Positions 1 through 6,632 are shown, counted from the stretch's first letter. The stretch is 11,546 bases of DNA from Nitrospirota bacterium (GCA_013349595.1 DUZI01000027.1:1-11546), one strand, 5' to 3'. Notes: generated by a model from the letters alone, not told the origin. A program made the numbers and translations.

Positions 1-362
1 AAAGGATTATCAAGGCCTGTGGTGTAAAATATTGTAAAAAAGCCGATCCTAATAATTTTACCCAATTCCTTTCAATCCTTAAGTCTGCAGGCAAAAAGGC
101 TCAATCCGAAGTGGCAGTGGTGATTTCCAAATCACCTTGTTTAAAAGACAAAAATCAAAGAATAGAGAAAAAGCCCTTTAAGGTCGTGATAAATGATAAT
201 TGTGATGGTTGTGGTTACTGTATAAGGGAGTTTGAGTGCCCTGCCCTCATACAGGATGGGCAAAGGACAAGTATTGATTATTACCTGTGTAATAACTGCG
301 GTGTATGTGTTTATTCCTGTCCTAAAAAGGCCATCACGTTGGAGGTAAAGCAAGGACAATGA
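1..362 (+). CDS. iorA: Indolepyruvate:ferredoxin oxidoreductase alpha subunit, C-terminal end (5' partial)
   Basis: The gene begins outside the window. The reading frame is open from base 3 to a TGA at 360-362, giving the last 119 residues. It contains two cysteine clusters of a ferredoxin-like tail: CDGCGYC followed by FECP, starting at base 201, and CNNCGVC followed by YSCP further on. This is the two-[4Fe-4S] C-terminal domain known from IorA, which with IorB oxidatively decarboxylates indolepyruvate and related aryl-pyruvates to aryl-acetyl-CoA while reducing ferredoxin in the cytoplasm. The thiamine-diphosphate domains would lie upstream. The stop overlaps the iorB start in an ATGA junction, which supports co-translation and the assignment. 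An internal ATG at 111 is not the real start, because homologous-looking sequence (such as IIKACGVKYC) runs upstream of it to the window edge. Confidence 0.9.
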   Translation, partial: RIIKACGVKYCKKADPNNFTQFLSILKSAGKKAQSEVAVVISKSPCLKDKNQRIEKKPFKVVINDNCDGCGYCIREFECPALIQDGQRTSIDYYLCNNCGVCVYSCPKKAITLEVKQGQ

Positions 363-892
363 AACAGCAGATTCTCATTTGTGGTGTAGGTGGACAGGGA
401 ATTGTGTTAATGAGCAGGTTATTAGGTGAGACAGCCTTGTTGCTTGATTTGTTTATCCTATCATCAGAGACACATGGTATGGCTCAAAGAGGTGGTATTG
501 TGACTGCCCATGTAAAGGTTGGAGGTTTTGCAAGTCCCTTAATTAGCGTTGGTTATGCAGATATTATCTTTATTCTAAAAGATGAAACCCTTGCTCAATT
601 TAGACACTTTCTCCATCCAAATGGTTTTATTATAGTAAACAGCAAGAAGCAATATGAGGGGAGAATTATTAGCTTTGATGCAGATGGTTTTGTAAGATCT
701 TTAGACAATCCAATGGCAGCTAATATAGCTATGCTTGGTGCAATCTTTTCAAAAAGAGCAATGGCTATGGGTGTAAATTTATTTTGCACCATGCATGAGA
801 TTGAAAGAGCCATGATTAATATCCTTGCTTCTAAAATAGACCTTTTGGAGAAATCAATCAACATCTTTAGAAAATCATATATGGAACTTTAA
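359..892 (+). CDS. iorB: Indolepyruvate:ferredoxin oxidoreductase beta subunit
   Basis: This 177-residue protein is close to the usual IorB length. It has the family's N-terminal nucleotide-binding-like GVGGQG motif at residues 9-14 and the conserved ETHGMAQRGG segment at about 37-46, typical of the gamma-type domain of 2-oxoacid:ferredoxin oxidoreductases. It pairs with IorA in the cytoplasm to convert aryl-pyruvates, made by transamination of aromatic amino acids, into aryl-acetyl-CoA and reduced ferredoxin. Its ATG overlaps the iorA stop by four bases, and a GGAGG at 342-346 and AAGGA at 352-356 lie upstream. The gene appears intact. This is notable because the next gene, an arylacetate-CoA ligase often found with iorAB, is decayed. 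Confidence 0.92.
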   Translation: MKQQILICGVGGQGIVLMSRLLGETALLLDLFILSSETHGMAQRGGIVTAHVKVGGFASPLISVGYADIIFILKDETLAQFRHFLHPNGFIIVNSKKQYEGRIISFDADGFVRSLDNPMAANIAMLGAIFSKRAMAMGVNLFCTMHEIERAMINILASKIDLLEKSINIFRKSYMEL

Positions 893-898
893 AGGAGA

Positions 899-1681
899 AT
901 GTTTAAGTTGTTGACCCTTTTCCCACCAAAATATAAAACCATAGATGAGCTGTCTAAAATTCAAACAGAAGAGCTCATCTGGACAGTAAAACATATATAT
1001 ATCAATTCGCCTTTTTACAGAGAAAAGATGGACAAGGCAGGCATGATTCCATCAGATATAAAATCCTTTGATGATATTACAAAACTCCCTTTTATCGATG
1101 CAGAGGATTTGAGAGAAGGATACCCCTTTGCACTTAGGTCAGTAGATTTTAAAGATATTTTAAAGATATTTTAAAGATATTTTAAAGATATAGTAAGGAT
1201 ACATTCTTCCTCAGGGACCACAGGCAAAAGAAAGGTTTTGAGTTATACCCAAAAGGATATTGATGATTGGGTTTATATGTTTTGCAGATGTTATGAGTTA
1301 GCAGGGCTTTCAAGGGATGATAGGGTACAAATAGCCGTTGGCTACGGGCTATGGACTGTAGGGGCAGGATTTCAATTAGGTTGTGAGAGATTTGGAGCTA
1401 TGACAATCCCCGTAAGACCTGGCAATAATGATTTGCAATGCACTTTTTTGGTTGATTTGCAAAGCACCGTTCTTTGTGCAACTGGCTCAATGGCACTGTT
1501 ACTTGCTGAAGAGATTCACAAAAGGGGACTAAAAGAAAAGATTGCACTAAAAAAGGTAATTTGTGGGGCAGAAAGAGTTAGTAATTCAATGGTGTCATGT
1601 CAAATAGAAGTTGTTGACTATGGAAGTTTGCCATGTGCAGAGAAAAAGACAAAAAGGGTCTTTGATAATAGAACTTTTTAA
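899..1681 (+). pseudogene. paaK: Phenylacetate/arylacetate-CoA ligase (PaaK family), disrupted and internally deleted
   Basis: A single reading frame from 899 to a TAA at 1679-1681 encodes recognisable PaaK sequence, broken by a stop. The N-terminal part (SPFYREKMDKAG, KLPF, YPFALRSVDFKDI) leads into a TAA at 1172-1174. The same frame then resumes with VRIHSSSGTTGK, the AMP-binding A3 motif, and continues through YGLWTVGAGFQLG and CERFGAMTIPVRPGN to CGAERVS. After that it jumps directly to IEVVDYGSLPCAEKKTKRVFDNR, which looks like the normal PaaK C-terminal tail (usual form PGxLPRSEGKAxRVxD). About 250 homologous residues remain of a family length near 430. The YGLSE and RTRD motifs and most of the C-terminal lid domain are missing. 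The stop lies inside a 33-bp expansion of an 11-bp repeat. An AAGGAG lies only one base from the ATG, so TTG at 908 is an alternative ancestral start. The family activates aryl-acetates to CoA thioesters, but this copy cannot be functional. Confidence 0.88.
1147..1190 (+). repeat. 11-bp tandem repeat, four exact copies, inside the paaK pseudogene
   Basis: The unit TTTTAAAGATA occurs four times without mismatch at 1147-1157, 1158-1168, 1169-1179 and 1180-1190. With one unit the protein would read VDFKDI-VRIHSSSGTTG, which matches the expected PaaK sequence across this point. The three extra units therefore look like an insertion of 33 bp. This keeps the downstream frame but creates TAA at 1172-1174. 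Two or three units would give +11 or +22 and shift the frame, so only the one-unit allele reads through. Slipped-strand expansion is the likely origin (inference). Confidence 0.95.
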
Positions 1682-1713
1682 TCTACCCCGACCTTGTTCT
1701 CTTTGGTTGAAAT

Positions 1714-1823
1714 AGTTCTTTAAATTTGTCATAAGGCATTGCATTATAATGAATAAAGAAAATTAAATAAAATTTGTCGATTATAAAAGCCTTAAACAGC
1801 CCTTCCTATCGCTATTTTGGGGC
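1714..1823 (-). repeat. Dispersed non-coding repeat, copy 1 (reverse orientation, diverged)
   Basis: Read on the minus strand, this is a diverged copy of the repeat at 6507-6632 and 11424-11546. It carries CAAAATAGCG, the AGGAAGGGCTG core (forward CAGCCCTTCCT at 1798-1808), GTTTAAGG, TTTTATAATCGACAAATTTT, an AT-rich middle, and CAATGCCTTATGAC. The far end (forward AGTTCTTTAAATTTGTC) resembles the other copies only loosely. It lies just after the paaK remnant and ends exactly where homology to an AAA-ATPase-like protein begins. No open frame of substance was seen in it. Confidence 0.8.
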
Positions 1824-2206
1824 GACAAACCAATTTCTTGACAATATAACAGAACCAGAGATAGCAATATAGATGAGTGAGGAGCTTAAGAACTTTTACT
1901 CAGTGTTAAAGGGGCTGGATGGGAATATCAAGTTTGTCTTTCTGACTGGGTTAAGTAAATTTAGCAAGGTATCAATATCAAGATATCAATATTTTCAGGG
2001 TTAAATAATTTAAGGGTTATAACTGTAGATGCTAATTATTCATCTATTTGTGGATATACTGAAGAAGATTTACAGAGAGAATTTAAAGAACACACAAAGA
2101 AATCGAGCAAATAAGGCATTGGTATAATGGATACAGTTGGACTGCTGATTAGATGGTATATTATCCTTTTACTAATGCTCTACTGTTCTTTTATTCAATG
2201 ATTTAA
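1824..2206 (+). pseudogene. AAA-ATPase-like / PD-(D/E)XK-associated protein (PF09820/DUF1703 type) remnant
   Basis: Joining three frames recovers a run typical of this large AAA-ATPase-like family: DKPI, LDNITEPEIAI, then MSEELKNFYSVLKGLDG, KFVFLTGLSKFSKVSI, FSGLNNLRVITVDANY, SSICGYTEEDLQREFKEH, IEQIRHWYNGYSWTAD and VYYPFTNALLFFYSMI. The lesions visible are a frame change near 1836, TAG at 1870-1872 replacing a codon, a 14-bp insertion bounded by TATCAATA at 1970-1977 and 1984-1991, a frame change near 2100, and an in-frame TAG at about 2147. The N-terminal P-loop region and the C-terminal nuclease-like domain are absent. Family function is not well established, and its genes are often multicopy. 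The fragment abuts repeat copy 1, with no trace of the expected upstream residues. Confidence 0.75.
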
Positions 2207-2254
2207 TGATTCTCCTGTTGTTAATTTATTTTTTTAATAAATAATGGAGGTAAA

Positions 2255-2986
2255 ATGAGATTATTTTTAATTGCAATTTTAACAATTGTTGTATTTCCTA
2301 ATGAATCAGTTGCCATGCATATTGCTGAAGGGATATTGCCATTTAAATGGTCAATTTTTTGGTTTATTTTGTCTGCACCTTTTTTCATCTATGGTTTAAG
2401 AGAGTTAAAAAAGAAAACCTCTCAAGATTTATCATTCAAACCGCTTATAGGCTTCATTACAGCTACAGTTTTCATTATCTCCTGTATGCCCATACCCATT
2501 CCTTTTGCGGGAAGCTGTTCACACCCCGCTGGCACAGCCATATCAGCAATTATTTTAGGTCCTGCAATAAGTGTAGTAGTTGCACTTTCGGCCTTGATTA
2601 TTCAATCATTATTTCTTGCTCATGGTGGTATTAGCACACTCGGCGCAAATGTATTTTCAATGGGTGTGGCAGGCTCTTTTATTGGATATTTCGTATTTAT
2701 AACAGCAAGAAGGCTTAACTTGCCACTTGTAGTTTCAGGTTTCTTGGCAGGTGTCTTTGCTGATTGGGCAACATATCTTACAACTATCATTGAATTATCT
2801 GCAGGTCTTATGGGTAACACCACATTTTTAGAACTCTTTAATAAGATATTACTTGCCTTTATCCCTGTCCAATTACCACTCAGCTTGATTGAGGGTTTGA
2901 TGACTGCAGGAGTTGTATCAATGTTATACAAAAAGAGACCTGATTTGCTCATTAAGTTGAATATCCTCAAAGAAAAGGAGGCATAA
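2255..2986 (+). CDS. cbiM: Cobalt ECF transporter S component CbiM
   Basis: This 243-residue polytopic membrane protein is the substrate-specific subunit of the cobalt energy-coupling-factor importer. A hydrophobic signal peptide (about residues 1-20) ends in SVA just before MHIAEG at 21-26. In CbiM/NikM proteins the mature N-terminal Met-His takes part in metal coordination. A second conserved histidine lies in GSCSHPAGT at 86-94. The rest shows about five or six further membrane segments and a basic C-terminal tail. A strong GGAGG at 2246-2250 supports the ATG. It is the first gene of the cbiM-N-Q-O-cobO-cbiD operon. Cobalt rather than nickel is inferred from the corrin genes downstream. 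No cobalamin riboswitch was recognised upstream. Confidence 0.93.
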   Translation: MRLFLIAILTIVVFPNESVAMHIAEGILPFKWSIFWFILSAPFFIYGLRELKKKTSQDLSFKPLIGFITATVFIISCMPIPIPFAGSCSHPAGTAISAIILGPAISVVVALSALIIQSLFLAHGGISTLGANVFSMGVAGSFIGYFVFITARRLNLPLVVSGFLAGVFADWATYLTTIIELSAGLMGNTTFLELFNKILLAFIPVQLPLSLIEGLMTAGVVSMLYKKRPDLLIKLNILKEKEA

Positions 2987-3256
2987 ATGGTAAAATTATT
3001 TTTAATTTTTACATTGATCATTGCCCTTTTGAACTCCTTTGTGTTTGCAAATGAAAAGGCTGATGAAAAATGGAAGGGTGTTGATGAGGTCATAATTGAA
3101 AAGATTGCAAAAGAACACGGGCGAGAACCATCTGAACCGATTATAAATACCGAACAAGGAGATTTGTTATTATTCTTATTTCTTCTAGCAGGACTTTTAG
3201 GTGGATTTGCTATGGGGTATTATTGGCGTATAATCCTTGAGCAAAAAAGGCTTTGA
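2987..3256 (+). CDS. cbiN: Small CbiN-like membrane component of the cobalt transporter
   Basis: This 89-residue protein has an N-terminal hydrophobic segment (about 3-21, possibly a signal anchor), a charged extracytoplasmic stretch (KWKGVDEVIIEKIAKEHGREP and on to INTEQGD), and a second membrane helix rich in glycine (about 59-79, ending MGYYWR). Two-helix topology, size and position between cbiM and cbiQ match CbiN, the auxiliary subunit needed with CbiM for cobalt uptake. However, the loop does not show the GADG and EIESLLFALQAALGA-like sequence of classical enterobacterial CbiN, so this may be a distinct analogue. The ATG directly follows the cbiM stop, with AGGAGG 5 bases upstream of it. 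Role assigned mainly by context and topology. Confidence 0.7.
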   Translation: MVKLFLIFTLIIALLNSFVFANEKADEKWKGVDEVIIEKIAKEHGREPSEPIINTEQGDLLLFLFLLAGLLGGFAMGYYWRIILEQKRL

Positions 3257-3263
3257 ATAGATT

Positions 3264-4016
3264 ATGGAATATATTTCTGAATACTTTAAGAGAAAACACT
3301 TTTTAACAGGACTTGACGGTAGGTTTAAGCTATTATTAGCCATCCTTCTAATTCTAATGATAATCACCTATGAAGGGCTTTTTTTTCCCCTGATTATTTT
3401 TGCCCTAACCCTTACAATATCCTTATACATCAAGATACCAATAAAGATACTCTTGATACGCTATTGTGAACCTCTGTTTATAGTAATGGTATTAATCTTT
3501 ATAAAAGCCCTTACGGATGGCAAAGAACCTATCATTATAATCAATCAGCCTTTCATAACTTTTTCGCTCTTTAAGGAAGGCCTATTAGAAGGTCTTTTGC
3601 TTTCTGTGCGAATAATTTCAGCCACATCGGTAGTAATCTTATTAGGTTTCATAATGCCTTTTACTGAATTAATTTCTGCCTTTACATGGTTTAAAGTCCC
3701 AAAGGTTTTTGTAGAAGTTCTTGTTTTTTCGTACAAATATATTTTCATACTTCTTGAGGAGGCACAGGTGATTTTTAATGCACAAAAAAATAGACTTGGT
3801 TATTCAACAATAAAAAAATCCCTTAATTCCCTTGCAATATTGAGTGGCTCTCTCATCTTAAAGGCCTTTGAGCACAGTCAAAACACAACGACAGCCATGT
3901 CGCAGAGAGGGTTTGATGGCTCCATACCATTGATGGCAAGCAAAGCCTTTCAGGTCAGGGAATTCCTTGCTGTGCTTTTCTTTATGATTATCGTTGTTTT
4001 CATATACAAGTTATAA
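3264..4016 (+). CDS. cbiQ: Cobalt ECF transporter transmembrane T component CbiQ
   Basis: This 250-residue integral membrane protein has hydrophobic segments at about 22-35, 38-57, 69-82, 112-131 and 233-248. It is the EcfT-type transmembrane coupling subunit, which links the ATPase CbiO to the substrate component CbiM in the cytoplasmic membrane. Two Ala-Arg-Gly-type motifs of the cytoplasmic coupling helices are visible: AQKNRLG at 173-179 and AMSQRGFDG at 211-219. The N-terminal LTGLDGRFKLL is typical of CbiQ (a D-x-R-x-K pattern before the first helix). Length is normal. It starts 7 bases after the cbiN stop and ends immediately before the cbiO ATG. Confidence 0.92.
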   Translation: MEYISEYFKRKHFLTGLDGRFKLLLAILLILMIITYEGLFFPLIIFALTLTISLYIKIPIKILLIRYCEPLFIVMVLIFIKALTDGKEPIIIINQPFITFSLFKEGLLEGLLLSVRIISATSVVILLGFIMPFTELISAFTWFKVPKVFVEVLVFSYKYIFILLEEAQVIFNAQKNRLGYSTIKKSLNSLAILSGSLILKAFEHSQNTTTAMSQRGFDGSIPLMASKAFQVREFLAVLFFMIIVVFIYKL

Positions 4017-4883
4017 ATGAAACTTAAATTTAACCACCCTTTGAGATTAACAGCCAAAGAGGTATCATTTACATATCCTAATGGAATAGAAGCCTTGAGA
4101 AATATTAACCTTGACATCTATGAGGGAGATTTCATTGGTCTGCTTGGCTCAAATGGTTCTGGTAAAACAACACTCCTTAAATGTCTTGATGGCATTATCA
4201 AGAGTTTTAAGGGCAACATAAATCTTGATGACAAGGACATCAGGAGCCTCTCTGCAAGGGAGATTTACAGCAAGATAGGTCTTGTGTTTCAAAATCCCGA
4301 CGACCAACTTTTTGCCTCTACAGTCTTTGAGGATGTTGCCTTTGGTCCAATCAACATGGGATTCGATGCATCAGAGGTAGCTAAAAGAGTTTACAGAGCC
4401 TTAGAGGAAATAGAGATGGCTGATATGGCTGAAAGAACTATTAATAGCCTCAGCTTTGGTCAAAAAAAACGAGTTTGTATTGCCGGTCTCCTCTCTATGG
4501 GGCAGAGCATTCTTCTGCTTGATGAGCCAACTGCAGGACTTGACCCTGTAGGGGAATATAAGATGATGAATTTGCTTACAAAGCTCAATAGGGAACAAAG
4601 AGTTACCATAGTAATGGCTACCCATTCAGTTGATTTAGTGCCTGTTTTTATAAATAAGTTGTTTGTCTTGAGTGATGGGGCTATTATCAAAGAGGGAACA
4701 TCTGAAGAGATATTCACAGCACCTACACATATGGAAGAAGTCAAACTCCGTATGCCCCAAATAGGAGAACTCCTTTATGAGTTAAAGCACAAAGACAAAT
4801 TACCCATTGAAAAAATACCCCTGACGATAGGTGAGGCAAGGAGACAAATTATGGATATGATTATGAGAAAAATAGATGGATAA
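4017..4883 (+). CDS. cbiO: Cobalt ECF transporter ATPase CbiO
   Basis: A 288-residue ABC ATPase that powers the CbiMNQO cobalt importer from the cytoplasmic face. Walker A is GSNGSGKTT (44-52), the Q-loop is FQNPDDQLF (91-99), the signature is LSFGQKKRV (145-153), Walker B is ILLLDEPTAGLDP (165-177) and the switch histidine is in ATHSVD (201-206). The QNPDDQLF segment is characteristic of ECF-type ATPases, and the Phe in the signature in place of Gly is common in CbiO. A C-terminal extension of about 60 residues follows the core. The ATG is the base after the cbiQ TAA. I see no convincing Shine-Dalgarno, so translation may be coupled to cbiQ. It overlaps cobO by 8 bases. Confidence 0.95.
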   Translation: MKLKFNHPLRLTAKEVSFTYPNGIEALRNINLDIYEGDFIGLLGSNGSGKTTLLKCLDGIIKSFKGNINLDDKDIRSLSAREIYSKIGLVFQNPDDQLFASTVFEDVAFGPINMGFDASEVAKRVYRALEEIEMADMAERTINSLSFGQKKRVCIAGLLSMGQSILLLDEPTAGLDPVGEYKMMNLLTKLNREQRVTIVMATHSVDLVPVFINKLFVLSDGAIIKEGTSEEIFTAPTHMEEVKLRMPQIGELLYELKHKDKLPIEKIPLTIGEARRQIMDMIMRKIDG

Positions 4884-5397
4884 GAAGGGCTGTATTCATG
4901 TCTATACAGGAGATGGTAAAGGCAAAACTACTGCCTCAATAGGTCTTGCTATTAGGGCTATTGGCGCTGGTTATAAGGTCTTATTTGTTCAATTCATAAA
5001 AAACAAACTATCAAGCGAACATATGGCACTAAAAAAACTAAGCCCTCAAATTGAGGTTAGACAATATGGTTTTGGTTTTATCTATGGAAATAATCCAAGC
5101 CCTCTAGACAAAGAGATAGCATTAAAAGGAATAAGGGATATAAAGGAAGAAGCCTCTAAGGGTGAATATGATTTAATCATCTTAGATGAAGCAAATGTTG
5201 CCTTGCACTACAATCTTTTCCCATTAGATGAACTGCTTGCTGTGATTGATAATAAACACCCAAACACTGAACTTGTATTAACCGGAAGATATGCCCACAG
5301 TAAGATTATTGACAAGGCAGACCTTGTAACAGAGATGAAAGAGATAAAACATTATTTCCAAAAGGGTATCAAGGCTCGTAAAGGCATTGAAGAGTGA
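4876..5397 (+). CDS. cobO: Cob(I)yrinic acid a,c-diamide adenosyltransferase (CobO/CobA/BtuR type)
   Basis: This 173-residue cytoplasmic enzyme transfers the adenosyl group of ATP to the reduced cobalt of corrinoids, making the adenosyl-cobalt bond of coenzyme B12. The P-loop TGDGKGKTT at 11-19 lies in the reversed-fold position typical of this family. The Walker-B-like LIILDEAN is at 100-107, the LTGRYA motif at about 135-140, and the C-terminal signature ADLVTEMKEIKH followed by FQKGIKARKGIE completes it. Length fits the CobA/BtuR family (about 170-200). The start overlaps cbiO by 8 bases and the end overlaps cbiD by 11, so it sits firmly inside the cobalt/corrin operon. Confidence 0.94.
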   Translation: MDKKGCIHVYTGDGKGKTTASIGLAIRAIGAGYKVLFVQFIKNKLSSEHMALKKLSPQIEVRQYGFGFIYGNNPSPLDKEIALKGIRDIKEEASKGEYDLIILDEANVALHYNLFPLDELLAVIDNKHPNTELVLTGRYAHSKIIDKADLVTEMKEIKHYFQKGIKARKGIEE

Positions 5398-6487
5398 AAG
5401 ACTAAAATCAGGTTTTACAACAGGTGCCTGCTCTGCCTCATCAGCAAAATCAGCACTTGAGGCTTTGATTAAAAGAACTCCCCTTGATTTTGTAGAAATA
5501 CCATTTCCTGATGGCTCTCGTCATACATTTAAAATTCATAGGACAATCATCAAAGATGATGAAGCCTTCTGTTCGGTAATAAAAGATGCAGGTGATGACC
5601 CCGATGTAACAAATGGTGCAGAGATTTGTGCAAAGGTAAGGTTTATTCAAGCGAAAGAATACATTATCATAAAGGGTGGTGAAGGCGTTGGTATAGTTAC
5701 TAAACCAGGTCTTGCAGTAAAGGTTGGAGAACCTGCTATAAATCCTGTTCCCCGTCAAATGATTAAAGAGGCAATCAGTGAAGTCCCAATACACTACGCA
5801 CTAAAAGATAATCAATCTGTAGAGGTAACAATCTCCATCACAAGGGGAGAGGAACTTTCAAGAAAGACACTTAATTACAGGCTTGGTATAGTAGGTGGAC
5901 TCTCAGTGCTTGGCACTACAGGCATTGTAAGACCCTTATCTGTTGATGCTTGGACAGCGACAATCAAATCATCAATGAATGTGGCAAAGGCACTAAACAG
6001 AGATGAAATAGTATTATCTTCTGGTAGAACTTCTGAAAAGGCTCATATGACAAAATATCACCTTCCTGAGGAGTGTTATGTAATGATGGGTGATTACATT
6101 GATTTTGCCTTTAATGAGGCTCAAAGACATAATTTTAAGACAATACACCTATGTGCTCAGTGGGCAAAGATGATAAAGATTGCAATGGGCAATCATAATA
6201 CCCATGTAAGATTTGGTGTTATTGATATTCAAAGGACACTTGAGCTCTTTAATCATCTTTGGATTCATGAGAAGACTTTTAAATCCCCTTTTGCTGTCCT
6301 GTGCCAATATAAATATAATACACTTAGGGAACTCTTTGAGAAGATTATTAGCCTTCCAGTAGAACAAAGTAGTGGAGTTTTTGAAATACTGTTAAGGCAT
6401 GTAGCAAAGATATTCAGGGATAAATGCAAACATAAAGAAATTATAATTCACCTGATTACTTATGACGGTAAGGTCATTTCTTATTAA
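5387..6487 (+). CDS. cbiD: Cobalt-precorrin-5B (C1)-methyltransferase CbiD
   Basis: This 366-residue protein matches CbiD, the S-adenosylmethionine-dependent C-1 methyltransferase of the anaerobic (cobalt-first) branch of corrin synthesis, in size and motifs. The N-terminal LKSGFTTGACSA at 6-17 is the family hallmark. DAGDDPDVTNGAEI and GGEGVGIVTKPGL follow, then GLSVLGTTGIVRP mid-protein and YHLPEECYVMMGDYIDFA. The start is TTG at 5387. No in-frame ATG or GTG lies between cobO's end and the conserved LKSGFTTG motif, so the start lies inside cobO with an 11-base overlap. It is the last gene of the operon. The other cbi ring-synthesis genes are not in this window and must be elsewhere if the pathway is complete. 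Confidence 0.95.
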   Translation: MKSERLKSGFTTGACSASSAKSALEALIKRTPLDFVEIPFPDGSRHTFKIHRTIIKDDEAFCSVIKDAGDDPDVTNGAEICAKVRFIQAKEYIIIKGGEGVGIVTKPGLAVKVGEPAINPVPRQMIKEAISEVPIHYALKDNQSVEVTISITRGEELSRKTLNYRLGIVGGLSVLGTTGIVRPLSVDAWTATIKSSMNVAKALNRDEIVLSSGRTSEKAHMTKYHLPEECYVMMGDYIDFAFNEAQRHNFKTIHLCAQWAKMIKIAMGNHNTHVRFGVIDIQRTLELFNHLWIHEKTFKSPFAVLCQYKYNTLRELFEKIISLPVEQSSGVFEILLRHVAKIFRDKCKHKEIIIHLITYDGKVISY

Positions 6488-6506
6488 AAAGTTATTTATT
6501 AGATAA

Positions 6507-6546
6507 CCTTAAAATAGCGCTTAGGAAGGGCTGTTTAAGGATTTTT
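6507..6546 (+). terminator. Probable intrinsic terminator of the cbi operon, formed by the repeat's 5' end
   Basis: The arms CCTTAAA (6507-6513) and TTTAAGG (6534-6540) are perfectly complementary. They can be extended inward by AGC/GCT across small bulges, leaving a loop of about 11 bases. ATTTTT follows directly at 6541-6546. It lies 20 bases after the cbiD stop in the right orientation. The stem is AT-rich, so strength is uncertain. Confidence 0.5.
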
Positions 6547-6632
6547 ATAATCGACAAATTTTATTTATAATTTTGATTTATACATTTAAAACAATGCCTT
6601 ATGACAAAGCCCCCTTAGGAACTTTTTTTTAT
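6507..6632 (+). repeat. Dispersed non-coding repeat, copy 2
   Basis: From CCTTAAAATAGCGC through the AGGAAGGGCTG core (6523-6533), ATTTTTATAATCGAC, an AT-rich middle and CAATGCCTTATGACAAAGCCC, this matches 11424-11529 with only two differences visible over 106 bases (6537 A/C and 6603 G/A). Weaker similarity continues through AACTTTTTTTTA. Imperfect terminal inversions are present: GGGCTGTTTAAGG at 6528-6540 against CCTTATGACAAAGCCC at 6597-6612. It is non-coding and lies between the converging cbiD and DUF362 genes. It resembles a MITE or REP-like intergenic element, and no transposase is nearby. Confidence 0.88.

Noticed and set aside
1238..1681. Stand-alone 147-residue protein
   Set aside because: It is in the same frame as the upstream PaaK fragment and continues its A3 motif. 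It is the 3' part of one pseudogene, not a separate gene.
1838..1866. TTGACA followed 17 bases later by ATAGCA, as a promoter for the cbi operon
   Set aside because: The -10 is poor, it lies about 390 bp from cbiM, and the TTGACA is part of the decayed LDNI coding sequence.
2620..3093. 157-residue open frame on the - strand
   Set aside because: It is antisense to cbiM and cbiN, both of which have clear topology, motifs and Shine-Dalgarno sequences.
5450..5794. 114-residue open frame on the - strand
   Set aside because: It is a shadow of cbiD, with no recognisable domain.
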